Shown here one piece after another: positions 1 through 9,960 of a DNA stretch of 64,000 bases. The stretch spans positions 62,001 through 126,000 of the forward strand of contig NZ_CP077290.1 of the NCBI RefSeq assembly GCF_019047785.1, read 5' to 3'. A program made the translations under genes and the position numbers. Numbering within the stretch: the first letter of the stretch is position 1; each line of letters opens with the position of its first letter. Origin of the DNA: Enterobacter cancerogenus. Lineage in GTDB: Bacteria; Pseudomonadota; Gammaproteobacteria; Enterobacterales; Enterobacteriaceae. Below the pieces are notes generated by a model. That model was given only the letters and a program-made list of their open reading frames with translations. It ran no database searches and was not told the DNA's origin.

Positions 1-225
1 TATAACCGTATTTTTCATGGATGAATTGATAAGCTGGGTCTCGACGAGGCTCTGTACAGCACGCATTCTATGCGAAGAACCAAGCCATATCTGATCTATA
101 AAAAAACGAAGAATCTTCGAGTGATCCAGCTACTTTTAGGTTACAAGAAACTCGAAAGTACCGTCCGTTATCTCGGTATTGAAGTGGATGATGCCCTAGA
201 GATATCTGAGTCTATTGAAGTTTAA
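1..225 (+). pseudogene. C-terminal remnant of a tyrosine-type integrase
   Basis: The frame ending in TAA at 223-225 reads as the C-terminal catalytic part of a phage/island tyrosine recombinase. It has a THSMRRTK block (HxxR box) and an LESTVRYLG block with the candidate nucleophile Tyr. Two things suggest decay. A TGA lies in frame at 22-24, just where relatives have a Trp codon (His-Glu-Trp-Ile-Asp context). The normally conserved Gly-His before the tyrosine block is Gly-Tyr here (LLLGYKKLE). The 5' part lies outside the window, so the true length is unknown. An inverted repeat, AGGGCTGC-aaaa-GCAGCCCT, follows at 232-251. The piece is probably a scar of an integrated element. It could instead be a still-expressed short fragment, but I think that is unlikely. 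Confidence 0.6.
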
Positions 226-231
226 TTTATG

Positions 232-251
232 AGGGCTGCAAAAGCAGCCCT
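232..251. terminator. Hairpin after the integrase remnant
   Basis: Perfect 8-bp inverted repeat with a 4-base AAAA loop, six bases after the integrase stop. No strong T-run follows on either strand, so termination is plausible but not certain. Confidence 0.4.
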
Positions 252-326
252 GTGTCAAAAGCGGACGTTGTTTGCTGGGCGGCTCTGCGTGACCGTCATA
301 ATTATCGGTGACTTTATCTTCCTGAA

Positions 327-779
327 TCAGGGAACTACCGGTCTGTTATTAACTACCGTTTTCATGATCAGTGTTGAGGTCAGGCGCTGAACGCCTGGCA
401 GCGCTGAAAGGTCAAGATCATAGAGCCGCTGAAAGCTCTCCATGTCCCGTGTCAGGACGTGCAGCATATAATCCGGGTTACCAAACAGGCGCTGCGCGTT
501 TATCACCTCTGGGACGTCAACCACCGCCTCCTCAAAGCTGCTTACCGCCTGACGATCGGCCTTTTCAAGTGATACAAAAACGATCACTGAAAAGCTCAGT
601 CCGAGCTTGGCGGTATCGACCTGAGCACGATATCCACTGATGATGCCCGTCTCTTCAAGGCTTTTAACGCGACGGTGGCAGGGGGAAAGGCTCAGCCCGA
701 CCTTGTCCGCCAGCTCTGTCAGGGACAGGCGTCCGTCAGCCTGGAGTTCAGCAATGATCTTTTTATCGGTTCTGTCCAC
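327..779 (-). CDS. Lrp/AsnC family transcriptional regulator
   Basis: 150 aa, the usual size for this family. Residues 1-60 form the AsnC-type helix-turn-helix (MDRTDKKII... LSLTELADKVGLSLSPCHRRVKSLEETGII). Residues 65-145 are the RAM/AsnC ligand-binding domain. The start is GTG at 779, preceded by a GGCGGGAA stretch. It is transcribed away from the LysE-type exporter at 962, with a 180-bp gap between the starts. Regulators of this family commonly control such a neighbouring amino-acid exporter and respond to an amino acid, so I infer that role here. The specific amino acid cannot be read from the sequence. Confidence 0.85.
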   Translation of the reverse strand: MDRTDKKIIAELQADGRLSLTELADKVGLSLSPCHRRVKSLEETGIISGYRAQVDTAKLGLSFSVIVFVSLEKADRQAVSSFEEAVVDVPEVINAQRLFGNPDYMLHVLTRDMESFQRLYDLDLSALPGVQRLTSTLIMKTVVNNRPVVP

Positions 780-961
780 GTTCCCGCCTTATCAGGTAGT
801 CAAATCCACACGATTCAGATCTGGAATATATTTCTCATTATACCCGATTTAAAGCAAACATCTTCTAAAAAAACCGCCATCAAAGGCTAATCAGGAAAGT
901 TATCCCGCACATCAGTTGATAAGATCGTTTTTAGTTTTTAACTGAACAGAAAGGTGATGAA

Positions 962-1588
962 GTGGATTTCAGTTTGCTAGCAGCGTTCTGGATTGTATCG
1001 TTTTCTCTTGTTATGACGCCCGGAGCGGACTGGGCCTATGCCATTTCTTCCGGCATGCGCAACAGAATGCTGCTTCCGGCTGTGTCCGGCATGCTGCTGG
1101 GGTATGTTGTCATAACGGTTGTCGTCGCGGCCGGCGTTGGAGCACTGGTCGCCAGCATGCCGGTCATTCTGACGGTGCTTACCTATGCCGGAGCGGCCTA
1201 TCTGCTGTGGCTCGGGGCCGGCGTCCTGCGCAATCCCCCGGTTCCGTCTGCAGGTAACTTTGGCGGGGAGGTAAACAGGTTCCGGACGCTGATGAAGGGG
1301 TTTGGCATCAGCGGGATCAACCCGAAAGCGCTGCTGCTTTTTCTGGCGCTTCTGCCGCAGTTCACCAGTCGTGACGCCGGCTGGTCAGTTGGCGTGCAGA
1401 TTTTCTTTATGGGACTGATTCAGATTATTAACTGCGCGGTGGTGTATAGCGTCGTCGGGCTGGGTTCGAAAGCGATCCTGCGCACGCGTCCGGAGGCGGC
1501 GCGGCGGGTCAGCCAGTTCTCTGGCATTGCCATGATTTTCATCGCTTTCCTGCTCATCGGTGAGCAGATCTATACCGCCCTGAAATAA
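962..1588 (+). CDS. LysE/RhtB family amino-acid exporter
   Basis: 208 aa hydrophobic inner-membrane protein with about six predicted membrane segments. It has the family's N-terminal pattern: a first helix followed by TPGADWAYAISSGMRNR, corresponding to the PGP-type motif of LysE/RhtB proteins. A second landmark is GISGINPKALLLFLALLPQF at about 118-137. The start is GTG at 962, with AAAGGTGATGA just upstream as the likely ribosome-binding site. It probably exports amino acids or related metabolites by proton exchange. The divergent Lrp/AsnC gene is the likely regulator. The substrate is unknown. Confidence 0.85.
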   Translation: MDFSLLAAFWIVSFSLVMTPGADWAYAISSGMRNRMLLPAVSGMLLGYVVITVVVAAGVGALVASMPVILTVLTYAGAAYLLWLGAGVLRNPPVPSAGNFGGEVNRFRTLMKGFGISGINPKALLLFLALLPQFTSRDAGWSVGVQIFFMGLIQIINCAVVYSVVGLGSKAILRTRPEAARRVSQFSGIAMIFIAFLLIGEQIYTALK

Positions 1589-1703
1589 CGGGCTCACGCC
1601 ACGCCCGGGGGCATCATCTCGGGTGCCCCTGGCTTCTGTGAAATGAATAATCAGGCTGACCGCGCTGCGTGACAGCCCCTGCAAACACATCTATGGCACA
1701 TCA

Positions 1704-3017
1704 ATGAACACATTTCGCATCAGAGACATCATTATCCTTGGCTTCATGAACTTTGCCCTGTTCGTCGGCGCCGGTAATATCATCTTTCCACCGTTCATCG
1801 GCCTGCAGGCCGGTACATCTGTCTGGACGGCAGCGGCGGGATTTCTGCTGACGGGCGTCGGGCTTCCCGTTATTACCGCCATTGTGATGGCAAAGGCTGG
1901 CGGGGCATTATCCGCCGTCACCCGCCCGGTTGGCAGGGTGTGCGGCTTACTGCTGGCCGTTATCTGTTACCTTTGCATCGGACCGTTCTTTGCCACGCCG
2001 CGTACTGCGACGGTTTCCTATGAGCTCGCCGTTCAGCCGTTTACGGGCAGCGAACGCTGGCTGCCGGTCTGGAGCGCAGTTTATTTTGGCATTGTTATTC
2101 TGGTTTCGCTCTATCCCGGTAGGCTGCTGGATACGGTGGGCAGATTCCTGTCCCCGGTCAAGATTCTGGCTCTGATTGTCCTTGCCGTAGCGGCGCTGGC
2201 TTATCCTGCAGGCCAGCCCCGTGCTCCGGAAGGGGTATACGCAACGGCCGCCTTTTCACAGGGCCTGACCAGCGGTTACCTGACTATGGATACGATGGCC
2301 TCTCTGGCTTTTGGCCTCGTTATCGTTAACGCTATCCGCTCACGGGGCGTGACCTCCGGGCGGCTCATCACGCGTTATGCCGTATGCTCCGGCCTGATTG
2401 CGGGCGCCGGTCTGGCGCTGGTTTATCTGAGCCTCTTCCGGCTCGGCACCGGCAGTATGGGGCTGACAGTAAGCGCCACAAACGGGGCGCAGGTGCTCAG
2501 CGCCTACGTACACCATGTCTTTGGCGCAGGCGGAGACGTGTTCCTGGGCGCGCTCATTACACTGGCCTGCCTGGTCACCGCCATTGGCCTGACCTGCGCC
2601 TGCGCCGCCTGGTTCAGCTCCGTTACCCGCATCAGCTATCGCGCTTATGCCTGGTTCTTCGCGGCCTTCTCCATGCTGGTTTCCAATATGGGCCTGACGC
2701 AGCTTATCGCCTTCTCGGTGCCGGCGCTGACGGCCGTGTATCCGGTCTTTATCGTACTCGTCCTGACTTACTTCATCCGGACACGTTTTTACTCTCCCGC
2801 CCGTGTCATCGCGCCCGCCGCACTGATATCGTTTCTGTTCGGCATTGCTGACGCGCTTTCTTCGGCCGGCATCAGTGTGTGGCCCTTTAGGCTGGTGCAG
2901 TATCTCCCACTTCACAATCAGGGTCTCGCCTGGCTACTGCCTTCGCTCGCGGTCATGCTCGCCGCCGCCGTCGCCGACCGCTGGCGTTCTCCACCCTCCC
3001 TGACGGAAGAGGGATAA
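1704..3017 (+). CDS. BrnQ-type branched-chain amino acid:cation symporter
   Basis: 437 aa, close to the E. coli BrnQ length of 439. About twelve hydrophobic segments span the protein, and the N-terminal signature MNFALFVGAGNIIFPPFIG is characteristic of the LIVCS family, which takes up Leu, Ile and Val with Na+ or H+. Sequence outside that signature differs clearly from the housekeeping BrnQ as I remember it, so this is probably a paralogue and I leave the symbol blank. The TAA stop overlaps the ATG of the next gene by one base (TAATG), which points to translational coupling with the small membrane protein. Confidence 0.85.
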   Translation: MNTFRIRDIIILGFMNFALFVGAGNIIFPPFIGLQAGTSVWTAAAGFLLTGVGLPVITAIVMAKAGGALSAVTRPVGRVCGLLLAVICYLCIGPFFATPRTATVSYELAVQPFTGSERWLPVWSAVYFGIVILVSLYPGRLLDTVGRFLSPVKILALIVLAVAALAYPAGQPRAPEGVYATAAFSQGLTSGYLTMDTMASLAFGLVIVNAIRSRGVTSGRLITRYAVCSGLIAGAGLALVYLSLFRLGTGSMGLTVSATNGAQVLSAYVHHVFGAGGDVFLGALITLACLVTAIGLTCACAAWFSSVTRISYRAYAWFFAAFSMLVSNMGLTQLIAFSVPALTAVYPVFIVLVLTYFIRTRFYSPARVIAPAALISFLFGIADALSSAGISVWPFRLVQYLPLHNQGLAWLLPSLAVMLAAAVADRWRSPPSLTEEG

Positions 3018-3325
3018 TGACGATGAAGGGCATTAAGGTTGCGCGGCAGAAGGTGCCTTATGCCGTTCTTCTACCCTGCCTGATTGCAGCATTACTGGCA
3101 GGGTTTACCGGACTGGAGAACGCCCTCTGGCGTCTGGGGAAAAGCTATCCGGCCGCGCTGGCACAGACGAGATACGTTGATGATATTCATCTGCTGACGC
3201 CGCAGGCGGTGCGCGACATCTGTAGTATGCCGCTGGCTCAGCCTGAATTGGTTAAAAAGAGCAATGGGCTATATTTGCGGTGCGGCACGCCGCTGCTTGA
3301 GGGCATTTACCGCATAGCCCGGTGA
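3017..3325 (+). CDS. Small single-pass membrane protein, unknown function
   Basis: 102 aa. I do not recognise the family. Residues about 13-32 (YAVLLPCLIAALLAGFTGLE) are a hydrophobic segment that could be a membrane anchor or an uncleaved signal. The remaining 70 residues are soluble and contain two Cys (in DICSM and LRCGT) that could form a disulfide in the periplasm. It overlaps the BrnQ-like stop by one base, so it is probably cotranslated and may be an accessory of that transporter. An alternative start is the ATG two codons downstream (3023). Confidence 0.6.
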   Translation: MTMKGIKVARQKVPYAVLLPCLIAALLAGFTGLENALWRLGKSYPAALAQTRYVDDIHLLTPQAVRDICSMPLAQPELVKKSNGLYLRCGTPLLEGIYRIAR

Positions 3326-3403
3326 TATACCGTCGTGAGCGGCGGACGGATAAGCGGCCCGGCAGCACGCAGTGGTGCCAGCTGAAAATAAAAGGAACGG
3401 CAA

Positions 3404-4183
3404 ATGAAAATAGGTATTTTAGGCGTGGGGGAACTCACGGAAAAAATCGTGGCCGGCCTGGCCGCCGCCGAAACTGCTGCTGAAATCGTGCTTTCCCCCA
3501 GAAACGCCGCGCGTGCAGACAGGCTTCGTGAGACCTGCGGCAGCCAGGTAACCGGCAGCAGCCAGGCAGCCGCTGAAGATGCCGATATAGTGATTGCAGG
3601 CGTCCGGCCTGATTCGCTTGCAGGACTGGCGTCAGAGGTATCGCTTAAACCCCATCAGCTGCTGGTTTCGCTGGCTGCAGGCGTCAGTATGGACCAGTTG
3701 CAGACGCTGTTCAGTCACAAACGTGTGGTGAGAATGATGCTTACCTATGCCGCCGGGATAAACCAGACGACGGTTGTGCTGACGGCCTGCGATGAGAAAA
3801 CCCGGACATTCTTTTCCGCACTCGGTGAAGTGATTGTTCTGGAAAATGAAGAGTTGTTCGAACTGGCGACGGTCAGCATGTGCATGAACGGCTGGTTTTA
3901 TCACCTCGCTGACGGCCTACAGAGCTGGTTAGCGAAAAAAGGCATGCCGCAGCATCATGCCCGCAGTCTTGTGCTTGGCGCGATGCACGACTGTGCCGCT
4001 TATGCTGGTCATAACGACGGGGTGCCTCTTGATAACCTGCTGCAGGCAGTCGCGACAGAAGGAACTTTTACGGCGCAGGGCCTTAATATTTTGCGTGAGC
4101 AGCAGATCATGCAGCCCTGGGTAAAGGCGGCCGATGAGGTACTTCACTCTTTAGTTACCGACAATAAGGATTCCGAAAACTAA
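3404..4183 (+). CDS. Pyrroline-5-carboxylate reductase-like NAD(P)-dependent protein
   Basis: 259 aa. The N-terminus MKIGILGVGELTEKIVAGL is a Rossmann dinucleotide-binding start of the ProC/F420-oxidoreductase type. IVIAGVRPD and LVSLAAGVSMDQL match the ProC fold (compare KPxxLISxAAGI in ProC). The C-terminal helical domain is present, but the SPGGTT-type dimer and active-site motif of true ProC is replaced by TEGTFTAQGL at about 228-237. It is therefore a divergent relative and may not make proline. It lies 78 bp after the BrnQ-like/small membrane protein pair on the same strand, so an amino-acid-related role is plausible. Confidence 0.75.
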   Translation: MKIGILGVGELTEKIVAGLAAAETAAEIVLSPRNAARADRLRETCGSQVTGSSQAAAEDADIVIAGVRPDSLAGLASEVSLKPHQLLVSLAAGVSMDQLQTLFSHKRVVRMMLTYAAGINQTTVVLTACDEKTRTFFSALGEVIVLENEELFELATVSMCMNGWFYHLADGLQSWLAKKGMPQHHARSLVLGAMHDCAAYAGHNDGVPLDNLLQAVATEGTFTAQGLNILREQQIMQPWVKAADEVLHSLVTDNKDSEN

Positions 4184-4298
4184 CCTCACCATGTTTGTGG
4201 CAAAGCAAGTGGAGTCTGCCTGCTCAGAATTCACAATGTCCGCTCTTAGCAGACGTTTAGCCCAGTTAGCTTGTCCGCTGCGTACCAGGAGCGGACTT

Positions 4299-4769
4299 CT
4301 AAGCCTGCTCGGTGAATGAGGTGCTGAGGAAGCCGTCAAGTAGGTTGATTATCAAATCGAGTGGGAAGATGATTTCATTGGTTTGTCTGAGCTCTTCCAA
4401 GCTCCACCAGTAATGATCGCGCATAACTTCTCTTTCATTGTTACTCCAACCTGAACGGTCAATATCTGATTTATCTGCATTTATAATAAAGAAACGTTCT
4501 TCAGCAAGAACGGTCTCACCATTGGGCAGCATCATCGGGAAGGTCCTGGAGGCTATTTGTGGCCCCGCAGTGCTTCTTGCCAGGCCTGTTTCTTCAAATA
4601 ATTCACGTAGCGCTGCCTGCTCAAAAGACTCATTGTGCTCAAGTCCTCCGCCTGGCGTAGCCCAGTATGTTTTTCCCTTTAGAGCATCATCTTTATGGCA
4701 GAATCTAAAGAGCAGTACATGATGTTCAGGTGAAAGGACTAACAATCGGGAGGCTGGACGAGTACGCAT
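4299..4769 (-). CDS. NUDIX hydrolase
   Basis: 156 aa from the ATG at 4769, which has a GAGGGA Shine-Dalgarno five to six bases upstream; an upstream TTG (4784) is less convincing. The complete Nudix box Gx5Ex7RELxEExGL is present (GGGLEHNESFEQAALRELF, then EETGL), giving the metal-binding Glu residues. This family hydrolyses nucleoside diphosphates linked to another group. The specific substrate cannot be told. The gene stands alone between the ProC-like gene, which converges on it, and the small regulator upstream on the same strand. Confidence 0.85.
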   Translation of the reverse strand: MRTRPASRLLVLSPEHHVLLFRFCHKDDALKGKTYWATPGGGLEHNESFEQAALRELFEETGLARSTAGPQIASRTFPMMLPNGETVLAEERFFIINADKSDIDRSGWSNNEREVMRDHYWWSLEELRQTNEIIFPLDLIINLLDGFLSTSFTEQA

Positions 4770-4830
4770 ATATTCCCTCTTCAATAAAATTCACACCCAC
4801 ATTTCGGATTTTCATATAAGCCTGGAGACA

Positions 4831-5052
4831 TTACTCACATCTGTGTGTCCTGATTAGCCCAGAGATGCACATCAACGCCTTGCATCGTCTCAGTCGTTTA
4901 CGAATCCAGATAAATTTCTCAATATTCTGCGTATAGCGTGCGGCTCTTAACCAGAGTCTGCAAGCATAGAAATAGTCACCATTACACTCATAGCTTGATG
5001 CCAATTCTATATTTATGTCATCTCTTTCCATACTCGGCCTGTGTATGCTCAT
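4831..5052 (-). CDS. Small ANR/PerC-like regulator downstream of the ecp operon
   Basis: 73 aa from ATG 5052, or 66 aa from ATG 5031 (MERDDINIELASSYE). The core ASSYECNGDYFYACRLWLRA followed by ARYTQNIEKFIWIRKRLRRC has the pattern of ANR (AggR-activated regulator) and PerC-like small proteins: a repeat-like helix, a WxxAA-type segment, and a second helix ending in RxxxC. ANR proteins are about 65 residues and modulate AraC-type or global regulators of adhesins. It starts 46 bp after the ecpE stop on the same strand, so it may be cotranscribed with the pilus genes. Neither start has a strong ribosome-binding site. The family call is from pattern only. Confidence 0.5.
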   Translation of the reverse strand: MSIHRPSMERDDINIELASSYECNGDYFYACRLWLRAARYTQNIEKFIWIRKRLRRCKALMCISGLIRTHRCE

Positions 5053-5097
5053 TAATCAGCACGCCAGTGTCATTCTGATTATTAATTGATATAAGGG

Positions 5098-5808
5098 TCA
5101 GTCCGCTGGTCGGGGCTCCGCCGGGCAGGTATCGCTGATCTTTATAAATTTGTCGTTATAGATCAGATAATGATGACCCGACAGACGCAGCGCCGGCTGA
5201 CGAACCACATCACCGGGACGCAGATACCACGCGTCGCCCTCATCTTCGGTCGAATTACATCCCGGTTTGATCAGCAATTTAAACCAGGTGTTACCGGTAT
5301 TGCTCACCGTCCCGGCCACCTTGTCGAACGCCCACTGAAACTGAACCTTACGCGGGCGAACGACCAGAATGGTATCCATCACCACCACCGGCTCCATGCT
5401 GACCTCACCGCCTGTCGGGCTCTGCCTCGTCAGGTTGCGGGTGGGGATCTCACGAAATGAAACCCGGTAGTAGCGTTCACGGTTATCTCGGGGGCCATGA
5501 TAATAAAATTTGAAATACTCGCTTTCTCCGGCCTGTAACGTGAGCTGTCGGGGGGCGAACAACAGTTCGCCATCCACCGGTCGGGAGCGCACTTCACCGC
5601 CGCCAGGGCGATCGATGGCGCTAACAGCAATGCGGTACAGCCGCGCGCTTTTGTTGTTGTTCACTACCCGTTTGCTGGCGAAATCCATCTCAGCCGGCAG
5701 GGAGAAGGTGAGGTTACCGACCGAGATAGCCTGTGTCTGAGAAGCTGCGAGAAACAAGCCCAGGGCCAGCAGGGCTTTAATTAATGTTACGCCACGTCGC
5801 CTGAACAT
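5098..5808 (-). CDS. ecpE: EcpE, pilus chaperone-like subunit of the common pilus
   Basis: 236 aa when started at ATG 5808, which has CAGGAGAA seven bases upstream and matches the E. coli EcpE length; a longer frame from 5847 lacks such a site. An N-terminal signal peptide ([19 protein letters not shown]...TQA) leads into a periplasmic-chaperone immunoglobulin-like fold. The segment [20 protein letters not shown] parallels [18 protein letters not shown] in EcpB. It is the last structural gene of ecpRABCDE and overlaps the end of ecpD by 32 bp. It probably helps fold or deliver the tip adhesin EcpD. Confidence 0.92.
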   Translation of the reverse strand: MFRRRGVTLIKALLALGLFLAASQTQAISVGNLTFSLPAEMDFASKRVVNNNKSARLYRIAVSAIDRPGGGEVRSRPVDGELLFAPRQLTLQAGESEYFKFYYHGPRDNRERYYRVSFREIPTRNLTRQSPTGGEVSMEPVVVMDTILVVRPRKVQFQWAFDKVAGTVSNTGNTWFKLLIKPGCNSTEDEGDAWYLRPGDVVRQPALRLSGHHYLIYNDKFIKISDTCPAEPRPAD

Positions 5809-7420
5809 GAATTTCTCCTGAAGCGCTGACTTCGCCAAACCAGCCATTATCGTCTACCGTACGTAGTGAAATGGTGTTATCCATCGGAATCGAAAATTTC
5901 ACCGTCGTTTTATCCAACTGCCCGACTTCGCCGGAGATATCGGTCCAGGGCGTAGTCAACCAAAGCGCCTCGGACATATCCCGCCAGTTGTCATCACACC
6001 CGGCATCGTAGGACTGCTCTGTCCCGTTGCGGGTAATAAATGAGAGCGTGGCCGGAAACGGCACTTTTGCGGTACCGTCATCGGAGCTGAAGAGACAGTA
6101 GGAACGCCCGCCAATCACCTGTGACGGTCCGGTCACCTTGATGAGTACTTCGTCGGCGGCCGTTTTACCGCTGGTGGTGACAATGTAGCCGAAATCAAGT
6201 GACGGTTCGTCGCTGCCAACAAATCCCTCCCGTGATGGCGACGACGTATATTCGTCGGAGATAATGCTGATGCTAAAATCACGGGGCTTGATAATCAGCG
6301 TATTGGAGGTGGAAAACTCGTACCATCCCGACTCCGGCGAGGTGATGTTCTGGAAGCGAAAGTTAAACAGATCCTTGGTGTTAATATCGCTGATCCCGAG
6401 ATTAACCATCTGCTTAAAAAAGTTGCTTGAAAAGAAAACATAGATCGAATCTGCGCTCTTCATCTCGTTGAAGTTATAGAAATAGGCAGTATTGCTTACT
6501 GGCTTCCACGAATTGCCATTCAGGCTGAATTGCATATCGTATATACCGACGGCAGAGGCAAGCGACGAGTTGGCAATTGCCGGGAAAATACGGATCGAGG
6601 TGTTACTTAACCCGTTTGTCTGCAAGGTATAGCTGACCATTTTGCAGCTTAGTCCGGATAAGCTGCCGATGGTTTGCGTCCGGCAGTCGGCATTTCCCTC
6701 ACCCAGAGTCGGTACACCGTCACTGTTGATAAATACCTCCGCCAGGGAATTGGTATTGATCAACCGCAGATTTGCGGCTTTGGTATGGGTGACGTTGCGG
6801 ACATACCAGTTGCCGGAGGACTGATCCTTACAGCGGGCACCGCTGCTGGCGTCATAGGTCGCAGAGGTCTGGCAGGCATTGATGGTCATCGTAAAGCTGC
6901 CGCCGACGGGCATCTGCTGCAGATACTGATAGAACGCGTCGGACATCATGCCATGCATCCACTTTGCGCCCCCGCTGGTCACAGTTGCGCCATAAAATCC
7001 GCTGGCATCGGTGGTTTGCGGCAGGATTAGGCTGGTAGCCATATCGCAACCGGCGTACCAGTTGATGCAGCGAAGGCCGGTCAAGGGGTGCGACACCGGC
7101 GAATTTTCAAGCCACATATCAAACTTCCAGTTGGCATTGAGCAGGGTGTTGTAGCCGTTATCGATATAGCCGAGGCTCTGCTGATAAATGGTGCCTGAGC
7201 CTGTGTATTTCAAACCGGTCCAGCGGTTGGCACCGGTCAGGCGTGGGTCCAGTACCCCGCCCGGTGTGACGAAAAAGTTATCGTCGGAGTTGTTTTCAAC
7301 GAACACAAACTCACGCGTCGGTGCATCCGGCCACGTGGTTTTGGTCACGGCGGCCCTGAGCACAGTCACTGGCCAGAGTAGCGCGAGGATCGCCAGCGCT
7401 ATCAGTGGGTTAACTTTCAT
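5777..7420 (-). CDS. ecpD: EcpD, polymerised tip adhesin of the common pilus
   Basis: 547 aa from ATG 7420, equal to E. coli EcpD. The start is preceded by AGGAGATAAGA and followed by a signal peptide ([23 protein letters not shown]). The longer frame to 7498 would bury the signal and sits wholly inside ecpC, so I reject it. EcpD sits at the pilus tip and side, where it mediates attachment to host cells and abiotic surfaces. Its first 11 bases overlap the end of the usher gene, and its end overlaps ecpE, so translation of C-D-E is likely coupled. The protein is rich in Ser, Thr and Asn and has several Cys, in keeping with a secreted beta-rich adhesin. Confidence 0.92.
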   Translation of the reverse strand: MKVNPLIALAILALLWPVTVLRAAVTKTTWPDAPTREFVFVENNSDDNFFVTPGGVLDPRLTGANRWTGLKYTGSGTIYQQSLGYIDNGYNTLLNANWKFDMWLENSPVSHPLTGLRCINWYAGCDMATSLILPQTTDASGFYGATVTSGGAKWMHGMMSDAFYQYLQQMPVGGSFTMTINACQTSATYDASSGARCKDQSSGNWYVRNVTHTKAANLRLINTNSLAEVFINSDGVPTLGEGNADCRTQTIGSLSGLSCKMVSYTLQTNGLSNTSIRIFPAIANSSLASAVGIYDMQFSLNGNSWKPVSNTAYFYNFNEMKSADSIYVFFSSNFFKQMVNLGISDINTKDLFNFRFQNITSPESGWYEFSTSNTLIIKPRDFSISIISDEYTSSPSREGFVGSDEPSLDFGYIVTTSGKTAADEVLIKVTGPSQVIGGRSYCLFSSDDGTAKVPFPATLSFITRNGTEQSYDAGCDDNWRDMSEALWLTTPWTDISGEVGQLDKTTVKFSIPMDNTISLRTVDDNGWFGEVSASGEIHVQATWRNIN

Positions 7421-9935
7421 TCTTATCTCCTGTCTGTTGTACTGCCGCCCATGATGAGAGGCCGCTACAGACCACATCCCCAACCCAGACGGCACCACGC
7501 GCGTTGCTGAGATCCAGCGCTACTTCGCAGGTCTTATTGCCGCCATAGCTAAAATCGATAGTGGGATAACTCTTGTCCACGTCCATGACAAATTCGCCGC
7601 TTTCATCGGTTCGGGTCCGGCCGATATGGTTGTTAATTAACGCATTAGCCATCACCGTGCCGTCTTCCGCGCGGATACGACCTGAGACGGTGACCATTTG
7701 TTTCACCTCTGGCTCAATCACTGCGACGTTGCCGGGATAGAGCGTCAGATGACTCTTGCGTCCGCTGACGATGTCGTAGCTGTCGAGCGAATTTTTACTG
7801 TTCTGCAGTTCCACCTCATACCTGCCATAGGGAGAGAGGGGCAGATAGTTACGCTTGCCGCTGAGTGGAAAAATTCGCCCGTTTACTTTGGCGCTTATCT
7901 GCCCGTCATCATCCAGTCCGGTGTTGAATATCACACCGGCGTTGCCGTCGGTGCGTCCGCTGGCGGCGAGGTTTTTGCCCTGCCAGCCGACACTGCCGCT
8001 GGCAGTCAGGTTGGTATTAACGTAGCCGTCCGCTGCGCTGTTGACGTTAAGGGTTCCACTGGCGTAGCGGGCATCAAACTGGGCATAGGCTCCGCCGCTG
8101 AGTGTCTTGTCATCCCCGGTATCCCCGGAGATGGCCCGCGACAGATTGGTGCCGATGGTGCGAATTGTTCCTTCATCAAACTGTTTACGCGCCGACAGGT
8201 TAGCCATGGTGTAGCCGTTCTGATGGGTCATCCCGGCACTGAACCAGTTCCCTAAAGGCAGCGACAGGTCGAGGGCAATATATTTCCCTGTATTGGCACT
8301 GCTGTTGCCATTGTTAAAGCGCTGGATCCCCGCCCGCAGGCCAAGAGAGCCAAAGGTGCCACTGTAGACCGTCTGATAATAATCCGCCGTGTAGTAATGG
8401 CTGTTGTTGCGCCGGTCATCGTTGTAGCTGATGCTAAATGTGCCCAGCTTCGACCATAATGCGTTGAGGTTTAAGGTACCGCCGATGGCCCGGTTGTCAG
8501 CATCGCTGCGCCGTAATTGATCGCCAATGCGTGTTTTCTCCTGGTTGACCCAAAGCGAACTGAAGCCCCCTGGCAACGTGGCGCTGATACTACCGACGCC
8601 ACTCCATGAGCTATCGCTGGCCAGCATACTTTGCAGATTAACGTTGACCGACTCACCCAGTGGCAGTGTCAGACGGGTTTCGCCCACCGCCTGATTGTCA
8701 TAGCCGTATCCGGTTGCAGCCCAACTCAACGTGTCGAGCGAGCCGGACGCCGAGAGGCCGGCCAGCCAGCTCTCTTTTGCCGGCCGCGTCTTTTTCCCGC
8801 TCTCTGACCAGCGATCCATATGAAAGCTGCCGCCCCATACCTGCCACGCCAGTGGCGCACCCACGCCGCGTCCCCGGCTGAACAGTTTATTGACTCGCTG
8901 AGTGCGTTTACTGACCACGCGACCGTTGACGATCACTTCCACTTCCACATCATAAATACCGTACGGTAGTCCGCGGGTATCCACTTCATAGCTACCCATA
9001 GCGAAGTTCTGAACGCTCAGCAGTCGCCCGTCACGGATAAGATGCACTTCTCCCGCTGCGGGTAAAAAAGCGATCACTGGCGTGGTCGACTGGCTGCTGT
9101 CGAAAATGGTGGAGCTGGCCTGATTTCCCCAGGAAAGACCGTAAATCTTCCCGGCCGAAATGGCGGTCATTGGTCCCAGCGACTGCAGGTTCCAGGTATC
9201 AAGCATCCCGCCCGCAAAACGGTGGCCGGCGAAATCGCGTTCATACATTGCCTTATATAATTCGCTGTCTTGTTGACCGCTGCCGATACCGTACAGCGAG
9301 CCATCCAGCGCCACATGGTGCTCCCGAAGGGCGGTGACGTTGTTCAGCGACAGGTAACTGGAGGTATTGCTTCCTCCATCACGCATCTGGTTGTTATAGA
9401 CGCCGAGGTTATAGGTCAGGTTGCTGCTAACGGCGTTGACGCTGGACTGGCCAATATCATCGCTGCGCGCGCGCAGCACAGTACCCAGCGCCTCGCGTTT
9501 GACCACCAGCTGCAGCAGCAACTGGCGCAGGCTAAGATCCAGTTGTGCATTGTCTGTCAGGGTAATGGTGAGCGCCTCGCTGAACGGGACGTCGGCGAGG
9601 CTGTTCAGCTGCTGCCGGGTCTTCTCGCTCACGCTGGCGTTATCCTCTCTCTCTTCCAGCTGGATCTGCCTTATACGCAGTTGGTTACCATCCAGCCAGA
9701 TAAAGGCACTGCCGATCCGCTGGTCGTCCCGCGTATCCTGGCTGCCGGCGAGATGAATATAGAGCGGGACGCTCATGCCGTCCTGCAACGCCTGACTGAA
9801 GGCCTGCGGAATCATCACGCCGCCAATCTGCTGCGCACCGATGCCAGCAGCGCTTGCATCAGGCTGAACGAACAAAAATAGTATGCTGAAGGCAAACCGC
9901 GTCTTCAGTTCTTGGGAAATCCGTCGTAGAGGCAT
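7410..9935 (-). CDS. ecpC: EcpC, outer-membrane usher of the common pilus
   Basis: 841 aa, the E. coli EcpC length. An N-terminal signal-like segment ([20 protein letters not shown]) precedes a periplasmic N-domain, then a long beta-barrel region rich in alternating aromatic and polar strands, and a C-terminal beta-sandwich ([20 protein letters not shown]) with two late Cys, one in KTCEVAL and one in DVVCSG. The usher translocates EcpA and EcpD subunits handed over by the chaperones. Ecp ushers belong to the alternate (alpha-type) chaperone-usher class, distinct from FimD/PapC. It lies 25 bp downstream of ecpB on the same transcript. Confidence 0.93.
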   Translation of the reverse strand: MPLRRISQELKTRFAFSILFLFVQPDASAAGIGAQQIGGVMIPQAFSQALQDGMSVPLYIHLAGSQDTRDDQRIGSAFIWLDGNQLRIRQIQLEEREDNASVSEKTRQQLNSLADVPFSEALTITLTDNAQLDLSLRQLLLQLVVKREALGTVLRARSDDIGQSSVNAVSSNLTYNLGVYNNQMRDGGSNTSSYLSLNNVTALREHHVALDGSLYGIGSGQQDSELYKAMYERDFAGHRFAGGMLDTWNLQSLGPMTAISAGKIYGLSWGNQASSTIFDSSQSTTPVIAFLPAAGEVHLIRDGRLLSVQNFAMGSYEVDTRGLPYGIYDVEVEVIVNGRVVSKRTQRVNKLFSRGRGVGAPLAWQVWGGSFHMDRWSESGKKTRPAKESWLAGLSASGSLDTLSWAATGYGYDNQAVGETRLTLPLGESVNVNLQSMLASDSSWSGVGSISATLPGGFSSLWVNQEKTRIGDQLRRSDADNRAIGGTLNLNALWSKLGTFSISYNDDRRNNSHYYTADYYQTVYSGTFGSLGLRAGIQRFNNGNSSANTGKYIALDLSLPLGNWFSAGMTHQNGYTMANLSARKQFDEGTIRTIGTNLSRAISGDTGDDKTLSGGAYAQFDARYASGTLNVNSAADGYVNTNLTASGSVGWQGKNLAASGRTDGNAGVIFNTGLDDDGQISAKVNGRIFPLSGKRNYLPLSPYGRYEVELQNSKNSLDSYDIVSGRKSHLTLYPGNVAVIEPEVKQMVTVSGRIRAEDGTVMANALINNHIGRTRTDESGEFVMDVDKSYPTIDFSYGGNKTCEVALDLSNARGAVWVGDVVCSGLSSWAAVQQTGDKNES

Positions 9936-9960
9936 CGTCGTTATCCATCTGCACAGCTGT

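Noticed and set aside
2340..2915. 191-codon minus-strand frame inside the BrnQ-like gene
   Set aside because: It has low-complexity, charged composition and is a shadow of a clear membrane transporter on the other strand.
7421..7498. Upstream 26-codon extension of ecpD
   Set aside because: It lies inside ecpC in another frame, has no ribosome-binding site, and would bury the signal peptide. The 547-aa form from 7420 equals the E. coli length.
9270..9881. 203-codon plus-strand frame opposite ecpC
   Set aside because: Antisense shadow of the usher gene, which is complete and conserved.
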